Assembly: GCF_003312875.1 (NCBI RefSeq) | Contig: NZ_CP015163.1 | Location: forward strand, 6,200,001-6,264,000 | DNA: 64,000 bases | Source: Amycolatopsis albispora | Lineage (GTDB): Bacteria; Actinomycetota; Actinomycetes; Mycobacteriales; Pseudonocardiaceae | Direction: 5' to 3' | Part shown: positions 38,448-46,293 of the stretch, one piece after another | Layout: every line of letters begins with the position of its first letter | How positions within the stretch are numbered: the stretch's first letter is position 1 | The notes under the pieces: generated by a model | The model's input: only the letters and a program-made list of their open reading frames with translations | The model's database searches: none | What the model was told of the DNA's origin: nothing | Program-made: the position numbers and the translations under genes

Positions 38448-39791
38448 TTGAACCGTCCACTGCGCGTGGCGATCATCGGCGCCGGCCCGGCCGGCATCTA
38501 CGCCGCCGACATCCTGGACAAGTCCGATACACCCACCCACATCGATCTCTTCGAGCGCATGCCGGCGCCGTTCGGGCTGATCCGGTACGGCGTCGCCCCG
38601 GACCACCCGCGCATCAAGGGCATCGTCAACGCCCTGCACAAGGTGCTCGACCGGCCGGGCATCCGGCTGCTCGGCAACGTCGACTACGGCACCGACCTCA
38701 AGCTGGACGAGCTGCGCGAGTTCTACGACGCGGTCATCTTCTCCACCGGCGCCTCCGCCGACCGGCCGCTCGACATTCCCGGCATCGACCTGCCGGGCAG
38801 CTACGGCGCCGCCGACTTCGTGTCCTGGTACGACGGGCACCCGGACGTGCCGCGCACCTGGCCGCTGGAGGCGACCAGCGTCGCCGTGCTCGGCGTCGGC
38901 AACGTGGCGCTCGACGTGGCCAGGGTGCTCGCGAAGACGGCCGACGAGCTGCTCAGCACCGAAATCCCGCCGAACGTCTACGAAGGGCTCAAGGCCAGCC
39001 CGGTCACCGACGTGCACGTGTTCGGCCGCCGCGGGCCCGCGCAGGCGAAGTTCACCCCGATGGAGCTGCGCGAGCTGGACCACTCACCGAACGTCGAAGT
39101 GATCGTCGATCCGGAGGACATCGAGTTCGACGAGGGCTCGATGGCCGCGATCCGCTCCTCCAAGCAGGTCGACATGGTGGTCAAGACGCTGCAGGAGTGG
39201 GCGATCCGCGAGCCAGGCAACCGGCCGAAGCGGCTGCACCTGCACTTCTTCCACTCGCCAGCCGAGGTCCTCGGCGACGGCAAGGTGACCGGCCTGCGCA
39301 CCGAGCGGACCGAGCTGACCGGCGACGGCAACGTGCGCGGCACCGGCGTCTTCCACGACTGGGACGTGCAGGCGGTCTACCGCGCGGTCGGCTACCTGTC
39401 CTCGCACCTGGCCGAAATCCCGTTCGACCACGTCACCGGCACCGTGCCCAACCAGGCGGGCCGGGTGCTCGACATCGACGAGAACCAGGTGCCGGGCGTC
39501 TACGTGACCGGCTGGATCAAGCGCGGGCCGGTCGGCCTGATCGGGCACACCAAGGGTGACGCGGCGGAGACCATCGCCAGCCTGCTCGCCGACGCGGACA
39601 CGCTCACCGGCACCACCCGCAACGAGCCGGACGCGATCATCGACTTCCTGCTCGAGCGCGGCGTGCCGTTCACCACCTGGGCGGGCTGGGGCAAGCTCGA
39701 CGCGCACGAGCGCGCGCTGGGCGAGCCGCAGGGCCGCGACCGGGTGAAGGTGGTCGAGCGCGAGGAGATGCTGCGCGTCAGCCGCGGCTGA
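38448..39791 (+). CDS. FAD-dependent ferredoxin-NADP+ reductase, FprA (adrenodoxin reductase) type
   Basis: 447 residues from TTG 38448, SD GAAGG; a GTG in the same frame at 38376 lies before the iron box and is discarded. FAD-binding GAGPAG is at 11-16, then the FprA signature PFGLIRYGVAPDHPRIKGI, the NADPH site LGVGNVALDVAR and FGRRGPAQAKFTPMEL. The C-terminal WIKRGPVGLIGHTKGDA completes FAD binding. It passes electrons between NADPH and ferredoxin, serving P450s, Fe-S assembly or iron release. The IdeR-like box upstream suggests induction in iron limitation. Confidence 0.92.
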   Translation: MNRPLRVAIIGAGPAGIYAADILDKSDTPTHIDLFERMPAPFGLIRYGVAPDHPRIKGIVNALHKVLDRPGIRLLGNVDYGTDLKLDELREFYDAVIFSTGASADRPLDIPGIDLPGSYGAADFVSWYDGHPDVPRTWPLEATSVAVLGVGNVALDVARVLAKTADELLSTEIPPNVYEGLKASPVTDVHVFGRRGPAQAKFTPMELRELDHSPNVEVIVDPEDIEFDEGSMAAIRSSKQVDMVVKTLQEWAIREPGNRPKRLHLHFFHSPAEVLGDGKVTGLRTERTELTGDGNVRGTGVFHDWDVQAVYRAVGYLSSHLAEIPFDHVTGTVPNQAGRVLDIDENQVPGVYVTGWIKRGPVGLIGHTKGDAAETIASLLADADTLTGTTRNEPDAIIDFLLERGVPFTTWAGWGKLDAHERALGEPQGRDRVKVVEREEMLRVSRG

Positions 39792-39795
39792 GCAC

Positions 39796-39951
39796 CTACT
39801 GCACCGCGACGTCGTTGAACGGCAGCAACGGCTCCAGCCACGGGAACACCACGAACATCAGCAGGGCGATCACCGCGAGCACCAGCACCACCGCGGTGAT
39901 CGCCCGCACCGCGAGCGGCCCGGGCAGCCGCCGCCAGATCCAGCCGTACAT
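39796..39951 (-). CDS. Small single-pass membrane protein, function unknown
   Basis: 51 residues starting inside the sortase stop (TGATG) with SD GGGGAGG. Basic N-terminus (MYGWIWRRLPG), one hydrophobic helix (about 16-38) and a short outside tail. Strong SD and tight coupling support reality. A role with the sortase is inferred from position only. Confidence 0.7.
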   Translation of the reverse strand: MYGWIWRRLPGPLAVRAITAVVLVLAVIALLMFVVFPWLEPLLPFNDVAVQ

Positions 39952-40814
39952 CAGGCCTCCCCGATCGCCTTGAGCAGTTCCGGATAGCCCGCGCCCGGCG
40001 CCTTGGCCAGCTGCTTGACCAGCGCGCCGTGGATGATCAGCCGCTCGCGGTCGGAGAACTGCGGGTGGCAGGTGGTCAGCGTGACCAGCGGCGCCCGCCC
40101 GACCGGCGGGGTGAGGCTGTGCGCGCGGTACGGCACCGGCGCGACCGCGTCCCCGCGGTCCGGGGTGACGATGCGGCGGCCGACGGTCTCCTCGTAGTCC
40201 GGCAGGTCCCGCAGCGTCGGCACGCCGGCGCACTTCGGGTCGCGGCCGCGGCCCTCGGCCCAGCCCGCCAGTTCCTCCTGCTTCGGCAGCATCCGGTAGA
40301 CGAAGAAGTCGGTGGAGGTCTCGACCACGATCGCGTCGCACGAGTTCAGCAGGTCGAGGTCGTTGAACGGGGCGCCCTTGCCGACCCGGTGCCCGGCGAC
40401 CGCGAAGTTGCCCGGCTCGCCCGGCCAGGCCGTGCCCTTGTAGTGGCCGGGGCCGACCTCCAGCGCGTCCGGCCCGACGCCCTCCTGGATGGTGAAGCGG
40501 TAGTCCGGGCCGAACGCCGGGATGTAGAGGCGGGCGAAGGCTTCCCCGTCGGCCGGGTCCAGGTGCAGCTGCCGCTGCGGTTCGGCCCACCGGTCGTCGA
40601 GCCTGGCTTCCGCGTCCGCCTGCTTCTCGGCGGAGAACCAGTCCGTGACCACCAGCTCGTAGGTGACGAAGAGCAGCACGACGATACCGAGCGTTATCAA
40701 AACTTCACCGGTCGTGCGAACGGCGGTCCGCCAGCGCGGATCGGTGCGCTCGGCCGTGCTGACCGGGCCGGACTCGGGCCCGACGAGCTCGCGCTCGTCG
40801 TCGGACACCGCCAC
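39951..40814 (-). CDS. Class E sortase
   Basis: About 287 residues from GTG 40814, which has the best-spaced SD (AAGGGAG); GTG at 40829 and 40808 are alternatives. A cytoplasmic N-terminus, one membrane anchor (about 37-57) and the sortase beta-barrel. The active site His142 (AVAGHRV), Cys249 (TLTTCHPQ) and Arg258 are present, and TLTTC is the class E signature. It cleaves LAxTG-type sorting signals and links proteins to the wall. A longer insert (about 183-230, with an extra Cys) between the His and Cys strands is notable. No sortase substrate gene is adjacent. Confidence 0.92.
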   Translation of the reverse strand: MAVSDDERELVGPESGPVSTAERTDPRWRTAVRTTGEVLITLGIVVLLFVTYELVVTDWFSAEKQADAEARLDDRWAEPQRQLHLDPADGEAFARLYIPAFGPDYRFTIQEGVGPDALEVGPGHYKGTAWPGEPGNFAVAGHRVGKGAPFNDLDLLNSCDAIVVETSTDFFVYRMLPKQEELAGWAEGRGRDPKCAGVPTLRDLPDYEETVGRRIVTPDRGDAVAPVPYRAHSLTPPVGRAPLVTLTTCHPQFSDRERLIIHGALVKQLAKAPGAGYPELLKAIGEA

Positions 40815-40874
40815 AGGGGCTCCCTTCACACCAATCTCGGCCGGACGGAGTAGTCGTCCCCCGTTCTTGCCCGG

Positions 40875-40899
40875 CCCCGATTACGTTAACGTGTTGGGG
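40875..40899. promoter_or_regulatory. Palindrome in the sortase/crgA divergent promoter
   Basis: ACGTTAACGT (40883-40892) is a perfect 10-bp palindrome flanked almost symmetrically by CCCC and GGGG. It lies about 60 nt from each start codon. A binding site is possible; the protein is not identified. Confidence 0.4.
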
Positions 40900-40954
40900 T
40901 GGCCCTGGTTGCGCACCGGCCACCCGAACGAGCCCATGAGCAGCGAGGACTCCG

Positions 40955-41221
40955 ATGCCCAAGTCCAAGGTCCGCAAGAAGACCGCCTACACCCCGCCCG
41001 CCGACCGGCGCACGCCGGTCAAGGTGCGGGCGGCAGGCCCGTCCCACCCGATCTACAAGGGCGTGATGTTCGGCCTGATGCTGCTCGGGCTGGCCTGGCT
41101 CGTGGTGAACTACCTCGCCAGCGACAAGATCCCGTTCATGACGGAGCTGGGCAACTGGAACTTCGCGATCGGCTTCGCGCTGATGATCTCCGGCCTGCTG
41201 ATGACGATGAAGTGGCGTTGA
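40955..41221 (+). CDS. crgA: Cell division protein CrgA
   Basis: 88 residues. A basic N-terminus (MPKSKVRKKTAYTPP, the CrgA signature) and two membrane helices (about 37-55 and 67-84) joined by a short loop ending MKWR. CrgA coordinates septal peptidoglycan synthesis and binds FtsZ, FtsQ, FtsI and CwsA in mycobacteria; in Streptomyces it delays Z-ring formation. Position near pknB, trpG and ppiA matches the mycobacterial order. Confidence 0.95.
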   Translation: MPKSKVRKKTAYTPPADRRTPVKVRAAGPSHPIYKGVMFGLMLLGLAWLVVNYLASDKIPFMTELGNWNFAIGFALMISGLLMTMKWR

Positions 41222-41273
41222 TCGGCCGAATGGCGGCTTGACAGCGAATTACAACCGTGTGACTAGTCCCCAG

Positions 41274-41295
41274 TGTGGATAAGCCCTGTGGATAA
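41274..41295 (-). promoter_or_regulatory. Two perfect DnaA boxes
   Basis: TGTGGATAA occurs at 41274-41282 and 41287-41295, each the exact reverse complement of the DnaA box TTATCCACA, 13 bp apart in the same orientation. They overlap the start of the PH-domain gene. Confidence 0.75.
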
Positions 41296-41716
41296 CCTGT
41301 CGGCAAGCTGGGCCCCGCGACCGGCGCTCGTCTGGGCGGGCTGGCTGCTCGCCGCCCTGTCGACCGTCGCCGCCGTGCTCACCGGCCTCTCCGGCGACCG
41401 CGCGGGCCCGGTGCTGTTCGGCGTGGCCGCGCTGGCGCTGGCCGGGTTCGCGGCCAACGGCAGCGCCATCCGGCCGAAGCTGAGCGCGGACGCGCACGGC
41501 GTCCGCGTCCGCACGCTCACCGGCGACCACCGGCTCGAGTGGTCCCAGGTCCGCGTCCGGCTGGTAAAGACCCGCCGCCTCGGGCGCGAGGTGCCCACGC
41601 TCGAGATCGAATGCGAGGACATCCCGCCGCACCTGCTGGTGCTGGGCTGGCTGGAGCTGGGCACCGACCCGCGTGACGTGCTCGACGTGCTCAGCGCGCT
41701 ACGCGCCGGACGGTAG
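41288..41716 (+). CDS. PH-domain membrane protein (Rv0010c-like)
   Basis: 142 residues from GTG 41288; GTG 41273 is an alternative. SASWAPRP near the N-terminus, two membrane helices (about 14-52) and a C-terminal bacterial PH domain ending LELGTDPRDVLDVLSAL closely resemble mycobacterial Rv0010c, which sits between ppiA and crgA. Function unknown; bacterial PH domains of this class face the cytoplasm. The 5' end is covered by two DnaA boxes. The 3' end overlaps the convergent rhomboid gene by 18 bp. Confidence 0.8.
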   Translation: MDNLSASWAPRPALVWAGWLLAALSTVAAVLTGLSGDRAGPVLFGVAALALAGFAANGSAIRPKLSADAHGVRVRTLTGDHRLEWSQVRVRLVKTRRLGREVPTLEIECEDIPPHLLVLGWLELGTDPRDVLDVLSALRAGR

Positions 41717-42682
41717 GCTCGCCGGGTCCTGGCAGACGATCTCCTGCGTGCTGCGCACCAGCGAGCACACCTGCCCGGCCAGCTGCAGGTCCCGGAACAG
41801 GATCAGCGCGGCCAGCGCCACCGCCAGCACCACCAGCGCGACGACCTGGTAGGTCAGCTGGTTCTTGGCCGGCGCGTAGACCAGCGCGGCCACCGCGATC
41901 GCCCCGACCACGAACCCGCCGAGGTGGCCGAGGAACGAGATGTTCGGGATGGAGAAGGTCAGCACCAGGTTCAGCCCGATGGTCACCAGCGCCATCGTCG
42001 GGTTCAGCTTGAGCCGGAACACCGCGATCAGCACGCCGCCCATCAGCCCGAAGATGGCGCCCGACGCCCCGACCGTGGGCTGGCCGACGGCGCCGAAGAC
42101 GAACTCCGCCGCCGAACCGCCGATCAGGGACAGGAAGTAGACGGCGAGGAACCGGCCCCGGCCGAGCAGCACTTCGACGTCACGCCCGAGCACCCACAGC
42201 GCGAGCATGTTCATCGCGATGTGCAGCAGCCCGAAGTGCAGGAACCCGGAGGTGACCAGGCGCCACCACTCGTCGAAGAAGGTGATGCCGTACGGCCACA
42301 GCGAGCCCTGGGTCATCAGCTCGGCACCCGAGTTGTCCATCGGGTTCTGCGCCTGGGCCACGGTCGCGACGAACACCAGCACGTTCAGCGCGATGAGCAC
42401 CGGCGTCACGATCGGCCGCTGGACCCTGGCACCGGCCACCGTGCGCGCGCCGTACCCGGCGGCCCGGTACTGCGCCCGCTGGGCGCGGTCCTGGACCTGG
42501 CCGGCCTGGACGCAGTCGACGCACTGGGCGCCGACGGAGGCCTCACGCAGGCAGTCCGGGCACGCGGGCCGCTCGCAGCGGACGCAGCGCAGGCCGGTCT
42601 GCCGCTTGGGGTGCCACCAGCAGGTGGGCAGGGCCTGCTCGTACGCGGGCCCTGAAGGCGGGGGATACGGGGGCTGAGTCAC
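41699..42682 (-). CDS. Rhomboid-family intramembrane serine protease with N-terminal zinc-binding domain
   Basis: 327 residues. The N-terminal 60 residues hold a B-box-like cluster of Cys/His (Cys21, His24, Cys33, Cys36, Cys41, Cys44, Cys54, Cys57). The rhomboid core of six-plus helices follows with HFGLLHIAMNM (His154, Asn158), nucleophile Ser207 in GASGAIFG and His253 in LGHLGG. It cleaves membrane substrates within the bilayer; targets unknown. Confidence 0.93.
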   Translation of the reverse strand: MTQPPYPPPSGPAYEQALPTCWWHPKRQTGLRCVRCERPACPDCLREASVGAQCVDCVQAGQVQDRAQRAQYRAAGYGARTVAGARVQRPIVTPVLIALNVLVFVATVAQAQNPMDNSGAELMTQGSLWPYGITFFDEWWRLVTSGFLHFGLLHIAMNMLALWVLGRDVEVLLGRGRFLAVYFLSLIGGSAAEFVFGAVGQPTVGASGAIFGLMGGVLIAVFRLKLNPTMALVTIGLNLVLTFSIPNISFLGHLGGFVVGAIAVAALVYAPAKNQLTYQVVALVVLAVALAALILFRDLQLAGQVCSLVRSTQEIVCQDPASLPSGA

Positions 42683-42729
42683 GATGTGTCCAACTTACCC
42701 GCATCCACCCCCTGCTTCAGCGCCGCGAA

Positions 42730-43272
42730 TCAGCTCAGCGAGATCCGCTCGATGACCACGTCGTTCAGCGGGCGGTCCGCCGGGCCGGTGGCCGTGCGCG
42801 CGATCTGGTCGACCACGTTGCGCGACTCCTGGTCGGCCACCTCACCGAAGATGGTGTGCTTGAAGTTCAGGTGGGTGGTCGGCGCGACGGTGATGAAGAA
42901 CTGCGAGCCGTTGGTCCCGGGGCCCGCGTTGGCCATGGCCAGCAGGTACGGCTTGTTGAACTGCAGTTCCGGGTGGAACTCGTCGCCGAACTTGTAGCCG
43001 GGGCCGCCGCGGCCGGTGCCGGTCGGGTCGCCGCCCTGGATCATGAAGCCGTCGATCACCCGGTGGAAGATCGAGCCGTCGTAGAACGGGCCCGAGTTCT
43101 CACCCTTGGCGTTCGGCTGGGTGTAGTCCTTGCTGCCGTCGGCAAGGCCGGTGAAGTTCCCCACCGTTTTGGGTGCGTGGTCGGGGAACAGGTTCAGGTT
43201 GATGTCGCCGTGATTGGTGTGCAGCGTCGCCTTGCGCACGCCACCGGCGGGGGATCCGTTGCTTTCGGTCAC
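42730..43272 (-). CDS. ppiA: Cyclophilin-type peptidyl-prolyl isomerase PpiA
   Basis: 180 residues from GTG 43272. The cyclophilin active site is intact: FHRVIDGFMIQGGD (Arg, Phe, Met, Gln), NGSQFFIT, HLNFKHTIFGEV. No signal peptide; actinobacterial PpiA of this type is cytosolic. It speeds proline isomerisation. Divergently placed from the CwsA-like gene, as in mycobacteria. Confidence 0.95.
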   Translation of the reverse strand: MTESNGSPAGGVRKATLHTNHGDINLNLFPDHAPKTVGNFTGLADGSKDYTQPNAKGENSGPFYDGSIFHRVIDGFMIQGGDPTGTGRGGPGYKFGDEFHPELQFNKPYLLAMANAGPGTNGSQFFITVAPTTHLNFKHTIFGEVADQESRNVVDQIARTATGPADRPLNDVVIERISLS

Positions 43273-43373
43273 GGGGCCAATCGTGCCATCTGCGGCGCGA
43301 TCGGCCGAAAAGGGGCACGATAGGTTAAGGGGAACGAGACAGATGCCAAACGAAACGACGGAAGGTGAAGGCC

Positions 43374-44084
43374 ATGACCCGGGCCTCAGAAGCGGTGGGT
43401 GAGTCGGTGAAGACCGGGCTGTCCACGGCACGCAAGCGCGCAGTGGAAGCCGGAACCCAAGCCGCTCAGGCAGCCGAGCTCCGGCTCGCCGAAGGCGCCG
43501 AAGTGGCACGTAAGGAAGGGCGCAAGGCCAGCAAGAAGCTGGCGAAGCAGGCCAAGAAGACCGGCAAGGACCTGGCCCGCAGCTCGAAGGCGGCGCGCAA
43601 GGAAGCCGCCGAGCGCATCGCCGAGATGCGCAAGCCGGGCCGCAAGGCCAAGAAGGCCGCGATCAAGGCCGCCAAGTCCGCCGGTGAGTCCAAGCGCCGC
43701 GGCAAGAAGGACTTCAAGGCGGCCAAGAAGGAGTTCAAGGCCGCCCTCGCCGAGGCGAAGGTCGCCGCCAAGGGCGACAAGAAGCGCCGCAAGTGGCCGT
43801 GGCTGATCGGGATCGCCGTGGTCGCGGCCGGTGCCGCGCTCGCCATGCGGTCCAAGCCGGAACCGCCCATCGCTCCCGCTCCGCCGCGCACCGGCGGGGA
43901 CGGCAGCAAGCCGGAGGCTCGGGAGACACCGAAGCCCTCGAACACCACCGAGGCGCCGAAGGCCGCGGCACCCAAGCCGGCCCCCGCGCCGACGCCGGCC
44001 CCTGGCAAGACCGCCACGCCCAAGGCGCAGGGTGCGAACGGCCAGCAGGCCCAGAGCACCTCGGGCACCGAGAAGAAGAACTGA
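43374..44084 (+). CDS. Lys/Ala-rich membrane protein in the cwsA position
   Basis: 236 residues from ATG 43374 (SD GGAAGG); GTG 43365 also fits the frame. About 140 residues of charged helix rich in Lys, Ala and Arg (AKKAAIKAAKSAGESKRRGKK) resemble histone H1/HupB tails. A membrane helix (WPWLIGIAVVAAGAALAM, about 142-159) and an outside Pro/Ala/Lys-rich tail beginning RSKPEPPIAPAPP follow. Mycobacterial CwsA lies in the same place beside ppiA, with the same N-in topology, a single late helix and a similar SRPEP-rich tail, so this may be its expanded counterpart. CwsA binds CrgA and Wag31. The Lys-rich part could bind DNA or anionic membrane (inference). A strong terminator follows. Confidence 0.75.
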   Translation: MTRASEAVGESVKTGLSTARKRAVEAGTQAAQAAELRLAEGAEVARKEGRKASKKLAKQAKKTGKDLARSSKAARKEAAERIAEMRKPGRKAKKAAIKAAKSAGESKRRGKKDFKAAKKEFKAALAEAKVAAKGDKKRRKWPWLIGIAVVAAGAALAMRSKPEPPIAPAPPRTGGDGSKPEARETPKPSNTTEAPKAAAPKPAPAPTPAPGKTATPKAQGANGQQAQSTSGTEKKN

Positions 44085-44094
44085 GCTGACACGA

Positions 44095-44128
44095 GAAGGG
44101 CCCCCGGGACGTCTCCCGGGGGCCCTTC
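44095..44128 (+). terminator. Terminator after the Lys-rich membrane protein gene
   Basis: GAAGGGCCCCCGGGA and its exact complement form a 15-bp stem with loop CGTC, ending TTCTTC. The convergent DUF6918 gene ends 20 nt beyond, so it can serve both. Confidence 0.9.
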
Positions 44129-44147
44129 TTCGCGATCAATCAGCGAG

Positions 44148-44600
44148 TCACGCGGTGGCGGCGTGCTTGTCGATCAGCTTGCCCAGGCGGGGCAGGGCCT
44201 CTTCGACGTTCTTCTTGCCGTTCGGGCGCAGCTTGCCGTAGACCTTCTTGATGCTGTCGCGGCTGCTCCGCTCGGCACGGGCGTCGGTGACCCCCAGCAG
44301 CGCGTCGGAGGCCTCGTCCGAGCGACCGGACAGGTAGGCACCGAAGTCGGCGCCGCCCTTGGCCTTGTAGTCGCCGTAGAACGGCTCGAGCGCGGAGGCG
44401 AAGTCGTCGAGCAGCGAGTCGACGGCGGCGGGGATGATGCCCGGCTTGATCTTCTTGACGGCCGCGTAGCCGGTCTTGACGACCGCGCCCGAGACACCGC
44501 CCTTGTCCGAAACCTCTTCGTCGACCAGGTTCTGGAGGTCGGTCACGACAGCCGGCCGGCGACCGGAGTCAAGCAGGATTTCCTTCAGGGTTTCAGCCAC
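44148..44600 (-). CDS. DUF6918 family protein
   Basis: 150 residues from GTG 44600, SD AAGGA. An all-helical small protein with RRPAVVTDLQNLVDEEVSDKGG, SGAVVKTGYAAVKKIKPG and the C-terminal KKNVEEALPRLGKLI, matching the actinobacterial DUF6918 family as I recall it. No membrane helix, signal or catalytic motif. Function unknown. It ends convergently at the terminator shared with the Lys-rich protein gene. Confidence 0.75.
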   Translation of the reverse strand: MAETLKEILLDSGRRPAVVTDLQNLVDEEVSDKGGVSGAVVKTGYAAVKKIKPGIIPAAVDSLLDDFASALEPFYGDYKAKGGADFGAYLSGRSDEASDALLGVTDARAERSSRDSIKKVYGKLRPNGKKNVEEALPRLGKLIDKHAATA

Positions 44601-44764
44601 GGCTTCATATCCTTCATTGAATCGAATTAACCGACTGTGTCCAGCCTTCACGCCCGGTAGCGACCGGCGTTTCCGGCTGACTGTGCGCGAGTCCTCGACG
44701 CCTGCGCGTGGCGGCCAGGGTAATACAAGATCAACTTGCGCCACTGAGCGGGAACCCGTATTGC

Positions 44765-45289
44765 CTACCAACCCAATGACGCGATAGCTTGCTTGGCCAC
44801 CTCGCGTGCTTTGACCGTCTGGCCCTGGTTCGTGGTGACCACCACGGCGTTGCCGCCCTTGGCCACCGCGTACACCGCGCCCTCGCCCGTGGTCTGCATT
44901 CCGCCCTGCCAGCCGGGTGGCTGGTCGGCGGGATTCGACGTGGCGATCGGGGCGGCCTGATCCACCACGGCCTTCGCCACCGCGGGATCGCCGGCGTACG
45001 GGCGCACGGTGAGCTGCGGTTTTCCGTTCAGGGCATAGAAAAAACAGGTCGGCGGCGGCTCTGCGGACAACCGCACCTTCGACACCCGCTGCCCGTTCGC
45101 GCGTTCCACCGCGGTTTCTTCGAGATAGGGGCACTTCCCGTCGGCGGCGGGCTCGGGCGCCGCGGGAGCCACGGGCGCGACCGGACTGGGCGGCGGCGCC
45201 GGAACCGGCGGCGGTGCCGGAGCTTCCGGCGACGAGCAACCGGCCAGCACGCCGAACGACACGGCGGCGGCGAAAACGAATGAGCGCAT
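44765..45289 (-). CDS. DUF2020-type lipoprotein
   Basis: 174 residues from ATG 45289; TTG 45304 is also in frame. A lipoprotein signal ends in VLAGC, followed by a Pro/Ala spacer and a compact domain starting KCPYLEE that contains TCFFYALNG (second Cys) and TTNQGQTVKAREVAKQ. This resembles the DUF2020 family of actinobacterial surface proteins. Function unknown. The nearby plus-strand gene starts 48 bp upstream, so they share a divergent promoter. Confidence 0.7.
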   Translation of the reverse strand: MRSFVFAAAVSFGVLAGCSSPEAPAPPPVPAPPPSPVAPVAPAAPEPAADGKCPYLEETAVERANGQRVSKVRLSAEPPPTCFFYALNGKPQLTVRPYAGDPAVAKAVVDQAAPIATSNPADQPPGWQGGMQTTGEGAVYAVAKGGNAVVVTTNQGQTVKAREVAKQAIASLGW

Positions 45290-45336
45290 AGCGCGGTCAG
45301 TCAACCAGAACCGCGGAACTCTGCCAGTATGAGCGG

Positions 45337-46293
45337 GTGCTCACCCCTGACCAGTACCTGAGCGTGGTCGCGGAACGCGTGCAGCGGTCCGGCGGTCAGC
45401 TCCGGCAGATCCAGATCGGCCCGGCCAACGCCGTGCTCGGCCTGTTCACCGAGTCGGTCATGATGTCCACGATGAACTACGCGGTGGTCGCCGCGGCGCT
45501 GCCCGAGGTCACCGCCGCCGCGTTGTACGACTTCACCGGGCACGCCACGCAGCACGCGCGCGCGAACGTGGTCGGCACGGTCGGCTGGACCGCCGCGTCC
45601 GTGGTCATCGCCGGACTGGTCGGCGAACGCGTGTACCCGGACGCCATCCAGGCCGCCACCGCGAAACCGGGCAACCAGTTCGGCGGTGAGACACGCATGG
45701 TCGCGGTCGACCTGTCCGGCGGGCAGACGCACACCTTCACCGGCAGCAAGGTCTGGGGCGCCGCGATGCAGGGTTCGATCAAGGCCAAGATCTTCTTCAC
45801 CTTCCCGCAGCCCGGGGAGGCGTACCAGCAGTTGCAGTGGCAGCCGCAGCAACCGGGATTCGGGCAGCAGGCACCGCAACAGCAGTACCCGCAGCAACCA
45901 CACGGCCAGCCGCCGCACGGGCAACCGCCGTCGCCGCACGGCCAACCGCAGCAACCACACGGGCAGCCGTATCAGCCTGGCCAACCGCAGCCAGGCCAGC
46001 CACAGCCCGGCCAGCAGCAGCCCGGCCAGCCGCCGTCGCACGGGCAGCCGCAGTATCAGCCCGGTCAGCCACAGCCCGGTCAGCCCGGTCAGCCCGGTCA
46101 GCCGCCGTCGCCGCAACAGCCGTACCCGCAACAGCAACCGCCGTACGGTCAGCCGCCCCAGTACGGCCAGCAGCCCGGCCAACCGCCGCAGCCCGGTCAG
46201 CAGCAGCCCGGTCAGCAGCAGCCCGGTCAGCCAGGCCAGCAGCAGCCGTATCCGCCGCAGCAGCCTGGGTACGGGCCGCCGCGGGGTTACTGA
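45337..46293 (+). CDS. Protein with N-terminal globular domain and Q/P/G-rich repeat tail, unknown function
   Basis: 318 residues, GTG start. The first about 160 residues are an ordered domain (MLTPDQYLSVVAERVQRSG, ETRMVAVDLSGGQTHTF, IKAKIFFTFPQPGEA) that I do not recognise. It has no signal peptide but hydrophobic stretches (ASVVIAGLVG). The remaining about 155 residues consist almost wholly of QPGQP, QQPGQ and HGQP repeats, giving a disordered, Pro-rich tail. A cytosolic scaffold or surface role cannot be told. The 3' end overlaps the convergent DUF4262 gene by 7 bp. Confidence 0.75.
   Translation: MLTPDQYLSVVAERVQRSGGQLRQIQIGPANAVLGLFTESVMMSTMNYAVVAAALPEVTAAALYDFTGHATQHARANVVGTVGWTAASVVIAGLVGERVYPDAIQAATAKPGNQFGGETRMVAVDLSGGQTHTFTGSKVWGAAMQGSIKAKIFFTFPQPGEAYQQLQWQPQQPGFGQQAPQQQYPQQPHGQPPHGQPPSPHGQPQQPHGQPYQPGQPQPGQPQPGQQQPGQPPSHGQPQYQPGQPQPGQPGQPGQPPSPQQPYPQQQPPYGQPPQYGQQPGQPPQPGQQQPGQQQPGQPGQQQPYPPQQPGYGPPRGY

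Noticed and set aside
41270..41300. Chromosomal origin oriC
   Set aside because: Only two DnaA boxes occur, with no AT-rich region and no dnaA/dnaN nearby.
45900..46260. Second repeat array (CAG/CCC rich)
   Set aside because: It is the coding sequence of the Q/P/G-rich tail, not CRISPR or a tandem satellite.
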